This document shows, piece after piece, positions 15,122 to 21,613 of a DNA stretch of 22,754 bases; the stretch's first letter is position 1, and the number at the start of each line of letters is the position of its first letter. The stretch covers positions 1 to 22,754 of the forward strand of contig CAJTYH010000041.1 in the NCBI GenBank assembly GCA_910583675.1, read 5' to 3'. This stretch comes from an uncultured Muribaculaceae bacterium. GTDB lineage: Bacteria > Bacteroidota > Bacteroidia > Bacteroidales > Muribaculaceae. The position numbers and the translations under genes were made by a program. The notes under the pieces were generated by a model that saw only the letters and a list, made by a program, of their open reading frames with translations, searched no databases and was not told where the DNA came from.

Positions 15122-15188
15122 TTAATTGGAAATTAAATATTTAGCCAATCGGGGGCGATCAAATTTTCGCTATTGCCCCAATTTCATG

Positions 15189-15219
15189 CAAAGTTAATAT
15201 CTTTCGGTCGAATAAACAA
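15189..15219 (-). promoter_or_regulatory. Promoter of the LysM / PorT-like / Tricorn gene run
   Basis: On the minus strand TTG (15217-15219) is followed after 20 nt by TAACTTTG (15189-15196), a full Bacteroidetes-type match. The transcript would begin near 15184, leaving a leader of about 60 nt containing the stem at 15152-15179. Confidence 0.75.
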
Positions 15220-15353
15220 TTACAATGATCTCATTTGACATTGGTTAAGGTTAAGGCGGGTTCGTGGCTCGGGTCTTTGATGCCATTGGTGGTAGTGGAG
15301 GAGGATGATTTACGATCTATTGAGATTTTTTACGAAACAAGATTTATATAAGA

Positions 15354-15398
15354 TATGTTTTTAAACATACAATGATCATAATAACAAGATGATTGTAT
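15354..15398 (+). promoter_or_regulatory. Inverted repeats in the leader or promoter of the DUF892 gene
   Basis: TATGTTT-TT-AAACATA (15354-15369) is a perfect 7-bp palindrome. Overlapping its end, ATACAATGATC (15367-15377) pairs with GATGATTGTAT (15388-15398) at 10 of 11 positions. The two share bases 15367-15369. They may be operators or a leader hairpin for the stress gene starting at 15429. No clean TAnnTTTG promoter was found for this gene, which would fit control by an alternative sigma factor or activator. Confidence 0.4.
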
Positions 15399-15428
15399 CA
15401 TAGTTTTTAACTACTAAAACTTTCAATT

Positions 15429-16061
15429 ATGGAAACCAAGGCTAAGAAAGAAACTCCATCCAAGAAGGAGGACGGTAAGGCAAAGGCGGAAATTAAGAAA
15501 AAAGATGTAGCTGAATCAAAGGCCGACACAAAAAAATCTGCCAAAGCAACTTCCGAGAAGAACAATGGCGGTGAAGAATTCCGTCAGTTTTTCATTGACG
15601 AACTGAAAGATATCCTGTGGGCGGAAAAAGCATTGCTCAAGGCGCTCCCTAAAATGCGTAAGGCTGCCACCGGCAAAGAGCTTGCGCAATCATTCGACAA
15701 GCACCAGTCTGAGACAGAGGGGCAGATCGCCATTCTTGAACAGGTATTCGAGATCATGGGAGAGAAACCCAAGACTAAGAAATGTGAGGCAATGGATGGT
15801 CTGATATCCGAGACGGAGAGCATAATCTCGGATACAGAGAAGGGAACCGCTATCCGTGACGCAGGGCTTATTCTTGCAGCTCAAAAAGTTGAGCACTACG
15901 AGATTGCCACATATGGGACTCTTGCCGCATTCGCTGATGCCATGCAGCAAGCAAAAGTGGCAAAGCTGTTGCGTTCGATTCTTAGTGATGAAAAGAAATC
16001 TGACAAGGATCTCACCGCTTTAGCCCTTGAGTCCATCAACGAGGAAGCCTCTGAAGAGTAG
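15429..16061 (+). CDS. YciE/YciF-like (DUF892) ferritin-like protein with lysine-rich N-terminal tail
   Basis: A 210-residue soluble protein. Residues about 49-205 form the DUF892 four-helix bundle: FRQFFIDELKDILWAEKAL, then DKHQSETEGQIAILEQVFEIMG, the TESIISDTEKG helix, KVEHYEIATYGTLAAFA, and LLRSILSDEKKSDKDL. Glu58 or Glu66, His92, Glu95 or Glu97, Glu155, His156 and Glu188 are candidate ligands for a di-metal site. This family is linked to general stress, but its reaction is not settled. The first 46 residues are extra compared with the family (about 160-170) and hold 15 lysines with Ala, Ser, Thr and Glu, like a histone-H1-type or nucleic-acid-binding tail. There is no signal peptide. The gene converges on the Bcp gene, another oxidative-stress protein. 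Confidence 0.85.
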   Translation: METKAKKETPSKKEDGKAKAEIKKKDVAESKADTKKSAKATSEKNNGGEEFRQFFIDELKDILWAEKALLKALPKMRKAATGKELAQSFDKHQSETEGQIAILEQVFEIMGEKPKTKKCEAMDGLISETESIISDTEKGTAIRDAGLILAAQKVEHYEIATYGTLAAFADAMQQAKVAKLLRSILSDEKKSDKDLTALALESINEEASEE

Positions 16062-16130
16062 CTTCAGGTGTTGTTCCCTTATGGCTTGTCTGAAATTTGT
16101 ATTCAGTTGAATAATTTCCGACGAATCCTA

Positions 16131-16186
16131 ACCAATGACAGTCCCATGCATGAATCATCCCCGGCATGCATGGGACTGTCATTGGT
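16131..16186. terminator. Perfect 22-bp inverted repeat between convergent genes
   Basis: Bases 16131-16152 (starting ACCAATGACAG) and 16165-16186 are exact reverse complements, with a 12-nt loop. The repeat lies between the DUF892 stop (16061) and the Bcp stop (16229) and can fold from either strand. It is probably a bidirectional terminator, although neither side has a real T tract (only GTTTCC on the plus strand). It is longer and more perfect than most intrinsic terminators. Confidence 0.65.
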
Positions 16187-16228
16187 GTTTCCGGGATATC
16201 CGGATTCCAATTTGATTGCGTAGTAATA

Positions 16229-16693
16229 CTATTTTGCTTGGGTACCGATGATTTCCAATATTTGTGATGCTGCATCTTTGGTATTGACCTTTTTGATTAT
16301 CTCGGTGATGCGGTGGTCGGAATCGGTTATGAATGTGGTGCGGACAGTGCCCATGTATTCACGGCCTGCCATCTTCTTTTTCTGCCACACTCCGAATGCC
16401 TGGTTTACAGTGGTGTCTTCATCGCTCAAGAGGATAAATGGCAGATCGTATTTTGAGGCAAATTTGGCATGGCTGGCAATTCCGTCCTTGCTGATGCCTA
16501 TCACCACATAGCCTTTTTCTGTCAAGGAGTCGTATCCATCGCGTATCGAACATGCTTCCGCAGTGCATCCTGAGGTATTGTCCTTGGGATAAAAATAAAT
16601 GATAAGGGGCTTTCCGGCAAAGTCTTCGGACATTACGCGGTTTCCTTTTGCGTCGATTCCGAGATATTCGGGTATTTTTTCTCCTGTTTCCAT
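16229..16693 (-). CDS. bcp: Thioredoxin-dependent peroxiredoxin of the Bcp/PrxQ type
   Basis: A 154-residue cytoplasmic peroxidase that reduces hydrogen and organic peroxides with electrons from thioredoxin. The active site YPKDNTSGCTAEAC carries peroxidatic Cys43 and, five residues later, Cys48 as the usual resolving cysteine of this subgroup. The core YVVIGISKDG, PFILLSDED and TFITDSDHRI segments are family-typical, and full length fits (about 150). The ATG at 16693 is used. The open frame continues upstream to 16819, but that stretch runs into the tRNA-Leu gene and has no family similarity. The gene lies 87 bases downstream of tRNA-Leu on the same strand and may be read from the tRNA promoter, as no other promoter is clear. 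Confidence 0.93.
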   Translation of the reverse strand: METGEKIPEYLGIDAKGNRVMSEDFAGKPLIIYFYPKDNTSGCTAEACSIRDGYDSLTEKGYVVIGISKDGIASHAKFASKYDLPFILLSDEDTTVNQAFGVWQKKKMAGREYMGTVRTTFITDSDHRITEIIKKVNTKDAASQILEIIGTQAK

Positions 16694-16780
16694 AACAATC
16701 TTTCGTTTTAAGATGATAGTTTTTATAAGAAGAAAGTCCGAATACCATTTAATGGTTTTCGGACTCTTCATTGGATTTTG

Positions 16781-16862
16781 TGCGCAGGGGGGGACTCGAA
16801 CCCCCACGACCGAAGTCACCAGATCCTAAGTCTGGCGCGGCTACCAATTACGCCACTTGCGC
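16781..16862 (-). tRNA. tRNA-Leu (anticodon TAG)
   Basis: Read on the minus strand from 16862, this 82-nt gene has acceptor GCGCAAG, a D-arm with AATTGGTAG, anticodon stem CCAGA/TCTGG around loop CTTAGGA (anticodon TAG, complement of 16826-16828), a variable arm TGACTTCGGTC and a T-arm GGGGG-TTCGAGT-CCCCC. The larger variable arm and TAG anticodon identify leucine. One A-C mismatch appears in the acceptor stem with this folding. The 3' CCA is not encoded. Confidence 0.93.
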
Positions 16863-16886
16863 GGTATGCGTTGCCTTAAGGCGTTG

Positions 16887-16915
16887 CAAAGTTACTAAAA
16901 AAATTTGAAATCAAA
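16887..16915 (-). promoter_or_regulatory. Promoter of tRNA-Leu (and possibly bcp)
   Basis: TAACTTTG at 16887-16894 on the minus strand matches TAnnTTTG, 25 bases upstream of the tRNA. A TTTG lies at 16912-16915 with 17-nt spacing, slightly short of the usual 19-21. The -7 box is identical to those at 45-52 and 15189-15196. Confidence 0.6.
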
Positions 16916-16925
16916 CATGTCAATG

Positions 16926-16955
16926 AGAAAAAGCGGCATTAAAATAAAGTTGCCG
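16926..16955 (-). terminator. Weak terminator after the unrecognised 114-residue gene
   Basis: On the minus strand CGGCA (16951-16955) pairs with TGCCG (16934-16938) across a 12-nt AT-rich loop and is followed by CTTTTTCTC. The stem is only 5 bp, so this is a modest call; it lies about 20 bases after the stop at 16974. Confidence 0.4.
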
Positions 16956-16973
16956 ATGCGGGTTCACGTGGGT

Positions 16974-17318
16974 TCATCCTGGGAGTGCGCTCCGCAACCT
17001 GTCCATGAATGATGGTTTGAGTTCGCGAAGATGCACATGCAGGGAACCGTCCTCCTTTGACAGAAAAAGTATAGATGAGTGTAGCACGATGGCAATGGCT
17101 TCCTCGAATTCCAGGATCGCGTGTATGTGTCTTACCGGCACACGGTAAAATGGTGAAGAGGGATCGATGCTTCCGATTACGATGTCGTTTTCGTCTACTT
17201 CTATCATAGCCTCCTCAGGAAGTTTCTCGAAGAGGAGTGGAATGTTCAACTCGTCAGGAGAGGCGGGTCTACTGCCACATTTCTTGTATATTGCGTCAAT
17301 AACTTTCTTTTGAATCAT
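16974..17318 (-). CDS. Unrecognised 114-residue cytoplasmic protein
   Basis: I do not recognise a family. The protein has no signal peptide or membrane segment. The first 20 residues are a basic helix (MIQKKVIDAIYKKCG). The middle alternates strands (EEAMIEVDENDIVIGSID, FYRVPVRHIHAILEFEEAIAIVLHSSILFLS), suggesting a small beta-rich fold, and the end (LRELKPSFMDRLRSALPG) is again helical and basic. Three histidines lie close together in RHIHA and LHS, with two more in HVHL. Codon use looks like its neighbours, and a TATTTTTG element stands about 110 bases upstream, so it is probably real. It stands between tRNA-Leu and the ABM gene, each with its own likely signals, so neighbours give no hint of function. 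Confidence 0.65.
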   Translation of the reverse strand: MIQKKVIDAIYKKCGSRPASPDELNIPLLFEKLPEEAMIEVDENDIVIGSIDPSSPFYRVPVRHIHAILEFEEAIAIVLHSSILFLSKEDGSLHVHLRELKPSFMDRLRSALPG

Positions 17319-17430
17319 TTTTGCTCCTACTTTATGGTAAGTGACGAATTATGGTTAATAGGGTCATCCGTGGGGCACTGTATCTCTCATCGGACGCTGT
17401 AATTATAACAACTGAATCCGATTTTTGTTG

Positions 17431-17438
17431 CAAAAATA
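17431..17438 (-). promoter_or_regulatory. Possible -7 element of the 114-residue protein gene
   Basis: TATTTTTG on the minus strand fits TAnnTTTG. The predicted leader is about 108 nt. No TTG is found at the right distance, so support is partial. Confidence 0.35.
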
Positions 17439-17502
17439 TGCAATATACCTGTTATACCGGGTGTTTAAAAGTTTTTTAACACAGATCCACAAGCATGGAA
17501 TC

Positions 17503-17545
17503 AGAAACAAACAACAGCATCAAAAAAACTTTTTGGTGCTGTTGT
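17503..17545 (-). terminator. Intrinsic terminator after the ABM-domain gene
   Basis: Bases 17511-17526 pair with 17530-17545 (outer ACAACAGCA / TGCTGTTGT perfect, one G-T pair, then A-T pairs, 3-nt loop). On the minus strand the stem is followed by TTGTTTC. It begins 27 bases after the stop of the gene at 17572. Confidence 0.75.
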
Positions 17546-17571
17546 AATTTGATCGGTTTTATGGCGCGTTT

Positions 17572-17853
17572 TTAGAATTGGAATTCTTCCAGCTTCAGTG
17601 CACCGCACAGATGTTCTATCTTGCTGACGAGACGGGTAAAATGCTCCGTTTTGCTGTGCGCGTCAAGCGATTCGCGGTCGATCCATGTCTCACAGATCAT
17701 AAAATGGGCATTTATGGTTTGTGATGCGAAAAAGTCATAGGCAACAACTCCTTTGTCGCCGCGTGATTTCTCTACAAGTTCTGTGGCGGCGGCAATTAGC
17801 TCGGCACGTTTGTCCTGATCTGGTAGAGCGAAGAATACGTTGAGTCGTATCAT
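17572..17853 (-). CDS. ABM-domain protein, putative quinol monooxygenase (YgiN-like)
   Basis: A 93-residue single-domain protein of the antibiotic biosynthesis monooxygenase fold, a ferredoxin-like dimer that acts without cofactor on quinols or similar aromatics, or has other small-molecule roles. Visible family marks are the N-terminal strand MIRLNVFFALPD, helix RAELIAAATELVEKSR, the GVVAYDFF strand, the FMICETWIDRESLDAHSKTEHF block with its conserved Glu-x-Trp and two His, and a final basic strand. Length is typical. It has its own promoter (17890-17921) and terminator (17503-17545), so it is a single-gene unit. Substrate cannot be told from sequence; a stress or redox role is inferred only from family. 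Confidence 0.85.
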   Translation of the reverse strand: MIRLNVFFALPDQDKRAELIAAATELVEKSRGDKGVVAYDFFASQTINAHFMICETWIDRESLDAHSKTEHFTRLVSKIEHLCGALKLEEFQF

Positions 17854-17889
17854 GGTTTTATGTGTTGATGTTAAGGATTTTGATTATTG

Positions 17890-17921
17890 CAAATATAGTA
17901 CGTTTTTTCTATAATTGCCAA
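17890..17921 (-). promoter_or_regulatory. Promoter of the ABM-domain gene
   Basis: TTG (17919-17921) is followed after 21 nt by TATATTTG (17890-17897) on the minus strand. The transcript would start near 17885 with a leader of about 30 nt. Confidence 0.7.
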
Positions 17922-17960
17922 CTATCGGATTTTATTTTTGTAGTAATAAAATAAAGTTTT

Positions 17961-19835
17961 CTATCGCGTGGAATATTGATGATATGGCTCAGACATGACG
18001 TGCAATGTCTCGGGAATCCATACCCTATAACGCCCTGTAGTTGCCCAGTCATTGCCGGAAGAGGCAAAGTCACAAAAATGAATCATCCTTACTGCTTTGT
18101 TTTCAGGGTTTTCCAAGTCGGTGCCAAGAATCATGGGAACTTCCATTGTTATCCAAGCGAATGAGTTTTCACGGGTGTCGTTGAGTGTTGCAGGTACTAC
18201 TCCATTCTGGTCGCACTGTATGGCGGCACATTCATCAACATCTCCATCGCTGAAACGGCTGTCTCTGGCAAATACGAGCGGTCCGTGTGTCACAGCCTGT
18301 GAATGTTCGCAATGCATTACGCGTGTCTTCAAATCAAAGTCAATTGTAATCCGGTCGTTTTTAGTCCACTTTCGGTTGAGTGAAAGATAGCCTCCATCTT
18401 TGACAGGATTATTCTGCGGTTCGCCATTTACAGAAACGCTGAAATCGCTCCCTGCCCATGAAGGAATGCGGATTTTTAATCCGAAGGCAGTTTCCTTTTT
18501 AGTATTGATGGTTAACTCAATCTTCCCATCCAACGGATACCGGGTCTGCATGTCGACCGCGACTTTGTTTTTGCCCAAGGCCAAGACGGCATCCGAGTCC
18601 AGATATAGGTTTACATATATCTGGTCGCCGTTCACTTGATATGCATTCTCCGGAATCAACGCAAATCCTCTCGGCCCGTTGGCATTGCAACAATTTATAT
18701 GCATTCCGCACTGTTCCTCACCTGATTGCCTTCGTCCTTCCAATGGACTGTATTTTGAAATCTGCGAACCGTCCTTTTTCATGGATGCCATTAAGGCATT
18801 ATACATAGTGCGCTCGAACTCGTCCATGTACAGCGGATTGGCGGTAGCCCTCCACAGACGTGCGCAAAGTTGCATCCAAGTAAAAGTCACGCATGTCTCC
18901 ATCGTGTGGTATGTGGGCAATGTCTGTTTCTTTTTACCCTCATACCAGCATTCAAAGGCCGCGCCGGAACCGGCGAGGTTTATCTCGTCCCTGAGGATAT
19001 TATCTACAGTTCTTACCGCTGCTTCCAGATAAAGAGGCTCGTCAAGTACCTTTCCCAGTTCAATCAGCCCCTCGTAACAGGACATCATTTCATATGCCTT
19101 CTGTCCATTTTCAAAAGACCACCATTGCTTGGGAAATGCGGAACGACGTGAAACAGGAATGTCTTGAAGTGCCTTGCTGATCAGCTGCGAATTGCCCGGC
19201 TGTTCGATGCATTCTACGATAGACTTTGCAAAATCCAGGTATTGAGGCTTGTTAGTCTCCTTGTACAGATAGACAACCGGCTCCAATATGGAACAGCTTG
19301 CCATGCCGTGATAAAATCCGGTTGTAGCTATATTGACGTTCTTATTCTTTAATTCCTTTATCAGATGATCAATGAGCCTTTCCACCGCTTTCAATGCCTT
19401 TTCGTCTTTGGTCAGCCGATAATACGACAACAGGGCGAGCGCGGAATATTTGCGTCCCCAAATATCCCAATTGGTCAGCCTGTCTTCAGGCTTATAATTG
19501 CCGATATAACCGTCAGGTTGCTGGGTTGCCATAAAATCGGCTGCGGCATCTTTTATTGTCTGCAGCAATTCCGGATCGGCAGTGTAACGGTAGGAGCCAA
19601 TAGCCCCGAGCATCCATTTGCCGAAAAACTCTGATTGCCACCATCCGCCTTCTGTCATATGGCGGAAAGGATGTGTCAATTCAGACACATCCTGTGTCTT
19701 TACCCGTTTTTCGATACAAGTATTGATTCGTTCTCCAATGAATCCCTCAATTTCAATTCGTTCGGCACCGGATTGTGAAAAGGCTTGCGTAGGTAGCAAC
19801 ATGCCTAATGCCAGCATCCATTTGATCAATTTCAT
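17961..19835 (-). CDS. Second secreted DUF1680/GH127-like hydrolase
   Basis: About 624 residues from the ATG at 19835, which gives the signal peptide MKLIKWMLALGMLLPTQAFSQ. The open frame runs on to 19949 but that part overlaps the GH43 coding sequence and looks non-coding. The helical barrel covers about 30-400 and beta-sandwich domains the rest (LKIRIPSWAGSDFSVSVNG is the typical strand pair). Glu313 and Cys315 in METC, and Cys382-Cys383 in NCCNANGPRG, preserve the cysteine/zinc catalytic site of GH127 beta-L-arabinofuranosidases. The sequence around these residues differs clearly from the DUF1680 protein at 2426-4486, so they are distinct subfamilies rather than recent copies. It follows the GH43 gene by 70 bases without a visible promoter or terminator, so the two are likely one operon. 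Confidence 0.87.
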   Translation of the reverse strand: MKLIKWMLALGMLLPTQAFSQSGAERIEIEGFIGERINTCIEKRVKTQDVSELTHPFRHMTEGGWWQSEFFGKWMLGAIGSYRYTADPELLQTIKDAAADFMATQQPDGYIGNYKPEDRLTNWDIWGRKYSALALLSYYRLTKDEKALKAVERLIDHLIKELKNKNVNIATTGFYHGMASCSILEPVVYLYKETNKPQYLDFAKSIVECIEQPGNSQLISKALQDIPVSRRSAFPKQWWSFENGQKAYEMMSCYEGLIELGKVLDEPLYLEAAVRTVDNILRDEINLAGSGAAFECWYEGKKKQTLPTYHTMETCVTFTWMQLCARLWRATANPLYMDEFERTMYNALMASMKKDGSQISKYSPLEGRRQSGEEQCGMHINCCNANGPRGFALIPENAYQVNGDQIYVNLYLDSDAVLALGKNKVAVDMQTRYPLDGKIELTINTKKETAFGLKIRIPSWAGSDFSVSVNGEPQNNPVKDGGYLSLNRKWTKNDRITIDFDLKTRVMHCEHSQAVTHGPLVFARDSRFSDGDVDECAAIQCDQNGVVPATLNDTRENSFAWITMEVPMILGTDLENPENKAVRMIHFCDFASSGNDWATTGRYRVWIPETLHVMSEPYHQYSTR

Positions 19836-19905
19836 GTTTATGTACTTGTTTGGTTTTCTGGTATGATTCAGGTAATGGACGTAACAGGATTTCAGGATCG
19901 TTTTG

Positions 19906-21501
19906 TCAGAACACCCTGATCTCGAAGATGCTCCAGCCGTTGGTAGCATTGGTCATGTCGGCTCCGTCGGCGGTCAGAGGTACGTCGGCATCAACGATCG
20001 TTAGCTTTATGAAGCGGGCTTTCACGGCAGAATCACTGTCGGGCTTGTCTGTCACGGGAGATTGAGCGGCTCCGTTTGCTGTTCTGTCTACGAAGTTGTG
20101 CCATGCGGAGTTTCCTGCGGCGCTGTCAATGTCTTTCCCTTCATTCGACGTGAGATATTCGATCTTGTATTTGTATGTACGGTTCGTGTATTCGAAGATT
20201 GTCTCTACCTCGCTTACCTTGCAGTCTTTCTCAAGGTCGATTATTATCCACGGATTCTGAGCGCCTACCCCCGGATCCCATCTTGTGCCGTAGTTGTCGT
20301 CCACGGCATAGTTGCCGGTGAATTGAAAATCAATGTCGGTGGTTCTGTAACGCGGTTGGAAATATTCTGATGCGTATTGGCGTGCGGATGATACCTTGGT
20401 CGGTTTACCGAGCGCGAGATTTTTCTCCTTATGGCGCTTTGCCCCTTTTACAATGTCTACCCCTTTGTGTGAGGGAATTACGGGCTGTATGGTTCCATCC
20501 TGTGTGAAATGGATCTCTTCGATGCAGGTCTGGCGTTTGCTGTCTATGAAAGGGTAGTGCTGCCGGTGGTAGACTATGTATGTCTTTCCGTCATAGTCGA
20601 TCATGGAGTGGTGGCCGGTTCCGAGGATATGGTTGTAGTCGTCCCGTTTGAGGATAGGGATGTCCATTGAGCCGTTGAGTCCGCGATAAGGGCCAAGGAT
20701 ATTTTCGGATACGGCATATCTCACATTATAGTTCTCGCTCCCTTCAAAAGACCACATGAGATAATACAGTCCGTCGCGTTTATACAGGAACGACGCCTCG
20801 AACATGTTGCGTATCCCTTCCACGCTTTTGTAATGGTATTCTCCGATGAATTCATTTGAATCTGTCTGTGTGAAACGGGGATCGCTGTTGTCTATGAGGA
20901 TCTTTCCTTGTCTGTCGAATGCAAGCTTCATGATTTTGAAGAACCCGTTGTCGGTTACCACATACATGGTTCCGTCGTCGTCAAGGAAAAATTGTCCGTC
21001 GTATCCCTTGTAAAGCATTTTGCCCGGGGCTACGGAATTGGCATCCTCCCATGGCCCGAGCGGACCGTCTGACATGGCGACGAACGTCTTGCAGTCTATG
21101 CCATACATGAGGTAATATTTGCGTGTCCCGGGATTGTATATGATACTGGGTGCCCAAAGGGCTTTCGTGCCGGCGGCTGCAGTCCATGAGTCGGGAAGGT
21201 TCAATGGCCGGTTTATCCAGTTCTTGCAATCCTTGGAGTACCACATCTGGGTGGGAAACACATTTTCCCCTCCACCGCCGTCGTTGGTTCCATATGCATA
21301 GAAGGCATCCGTTTCCTTGTCATAGATCATAGTGGCATCAGCCAGGTATGCAGGGATTGCGGGGTTGCCTGTATGCATGTCGAATACGCCCATGTCGTTT
21401 GATTGGCGGTCGGCAGGAACAGCATGGATCTCTTGTATGCCTCCGGATGCACAACCTAATAGCAAGAGTGGAAGTAAGGATTTAGTGATACGATGTACCA
21501 T
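19906..21501 (-). CDS. GH43-family lipoprotein with C-terminal F5/8-type (discoidin) domain
   Basis: A 531-residue surface or periplasmic lipoprotein. The signal ends in the lipobox LLGC with Cys17. The five-bladed propeller of GH43 covers about 40-355: Asp55 (AYLADATM) is the likely base, Asp168 (YKGYDGQFF) the pKa modulator and Glu235 (NMFEASFLY) the acid. GH43 enzymes are mainly alpha-L-arabinofuranosidases, arabinanases or beta-xylosidases; exact specificity is not readable. Residues about 367-531 are a discoidin-like carbohydrate-binding domain (NLALGKPTKVSSA start, DDNYGTRWDP, NPWIIIDLEK, WSIFEIRVF end). It is first in the operon with the second DUF1680 enzyme, and a TACATTTG element lies 37 bases upstream. 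Confidence 0.9.
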   Translation of the reverse strand: MVHRITKSLLPLLLLGCASGGIQEIHAVPADRQSNDMGVFDMHTGNPAIPAYLADATMIYDKETDAFYAYGTNDGGGGENVFPTQMWYSKDCKNWINRPLNLPDSWTAAAGTKALWAPSIIYNPGTRKYYLMYGIDCKTFVAMSDGPLGPWEDANSVAPGKMLYKGYDGQFFLDDDGTMYVVTDNGFFKIMKLAFDRQGKILIDNSDPRFTQTDSNEFIGEYHYKSVEGIRNMFEASFLYKRDGLYYLMWSFEGSENYNVRYAVSENILGPYRGLNGSMDIPILKRDDYNHILGTGHHSMIDYDGKTYIVYHRQHYPFIDSKRQTCIEEIHFTQDGTIQPVIPSHKGVDIVKGAKRHKEKNLALGKPTKVSSARQYASEYFQPRYRTTDIDFQFTGNYAVDDNYGTRWDPGVGAQNPWIIIDLEKDCKVSEVETIFEYTNRTYKYKIEYLTSNEGKDIDSAAGNSAWHNFVDRTANGAAQSPVTDKPDSDSAVKARFIKLTIVDADVPLTADGADMTNATNGWSIFEIRVF

Positions 21502-21537
21502 TGATGAAAGTTATAATACTGGTTTTGGTTATCATTG

Positions 21538-21545
21538 CAAATGTA
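21538..21545 (-). promoter_or_regulatory. -7 element of the GH43/DUF1680 operon
   Basis: TACATTTG on the minus strand matches TAnnTTTG. At 20 nt further upstream the triplet is ATG rather than TTG, so the -33 element is weak. The leader would be about 30 nt. Confidence 0.5.
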
Positions 21546-21613
21546 GCAATTATATCCGGATATGACATGGTGTCGTGTAAAATATTACCGTGCATTCTGC
21601 CGTTATAATAAAT

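Larger units (their letters stand above)
15122..15428. other. Divergent intergenic region between the LysM and DUF892 genes
   Basis: These 307 bases hold the minus-strand promoter of the LysM gene (15189-15219). In its leader there is an 8-bp imperfect stem (15152-15159 with 15172-15179, one G-T pair), and a small perfect AT inverted repeat, TTTAATT-GGA-AATTAAA (15121-15137), touching the start codon. The right part holds inverted repeats ahead of the ferritin-like gene. No open reading frame or RNA gene is evident. Confidence 0.6.

Noticed and set aside
16694..16819. N-terminal extension of the Bcp protein
   Set aside because: It runs into tRNA-Leu and has no peroxiredoxin similarity; the ATG at 16693 gives the full family length.
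17929..17952. ATTTTATT / AATAAAAT stem as terminator of the second DUF1680 gene
   Set aside because: All A-T pairs and no T tract; too weak to call.
19836..19949. N-terminal extension of the second DUF1680 protein
   Set aside because: It overlaps the 3' end of the GH43 gene and precedes a clear signal peptide at 19835.
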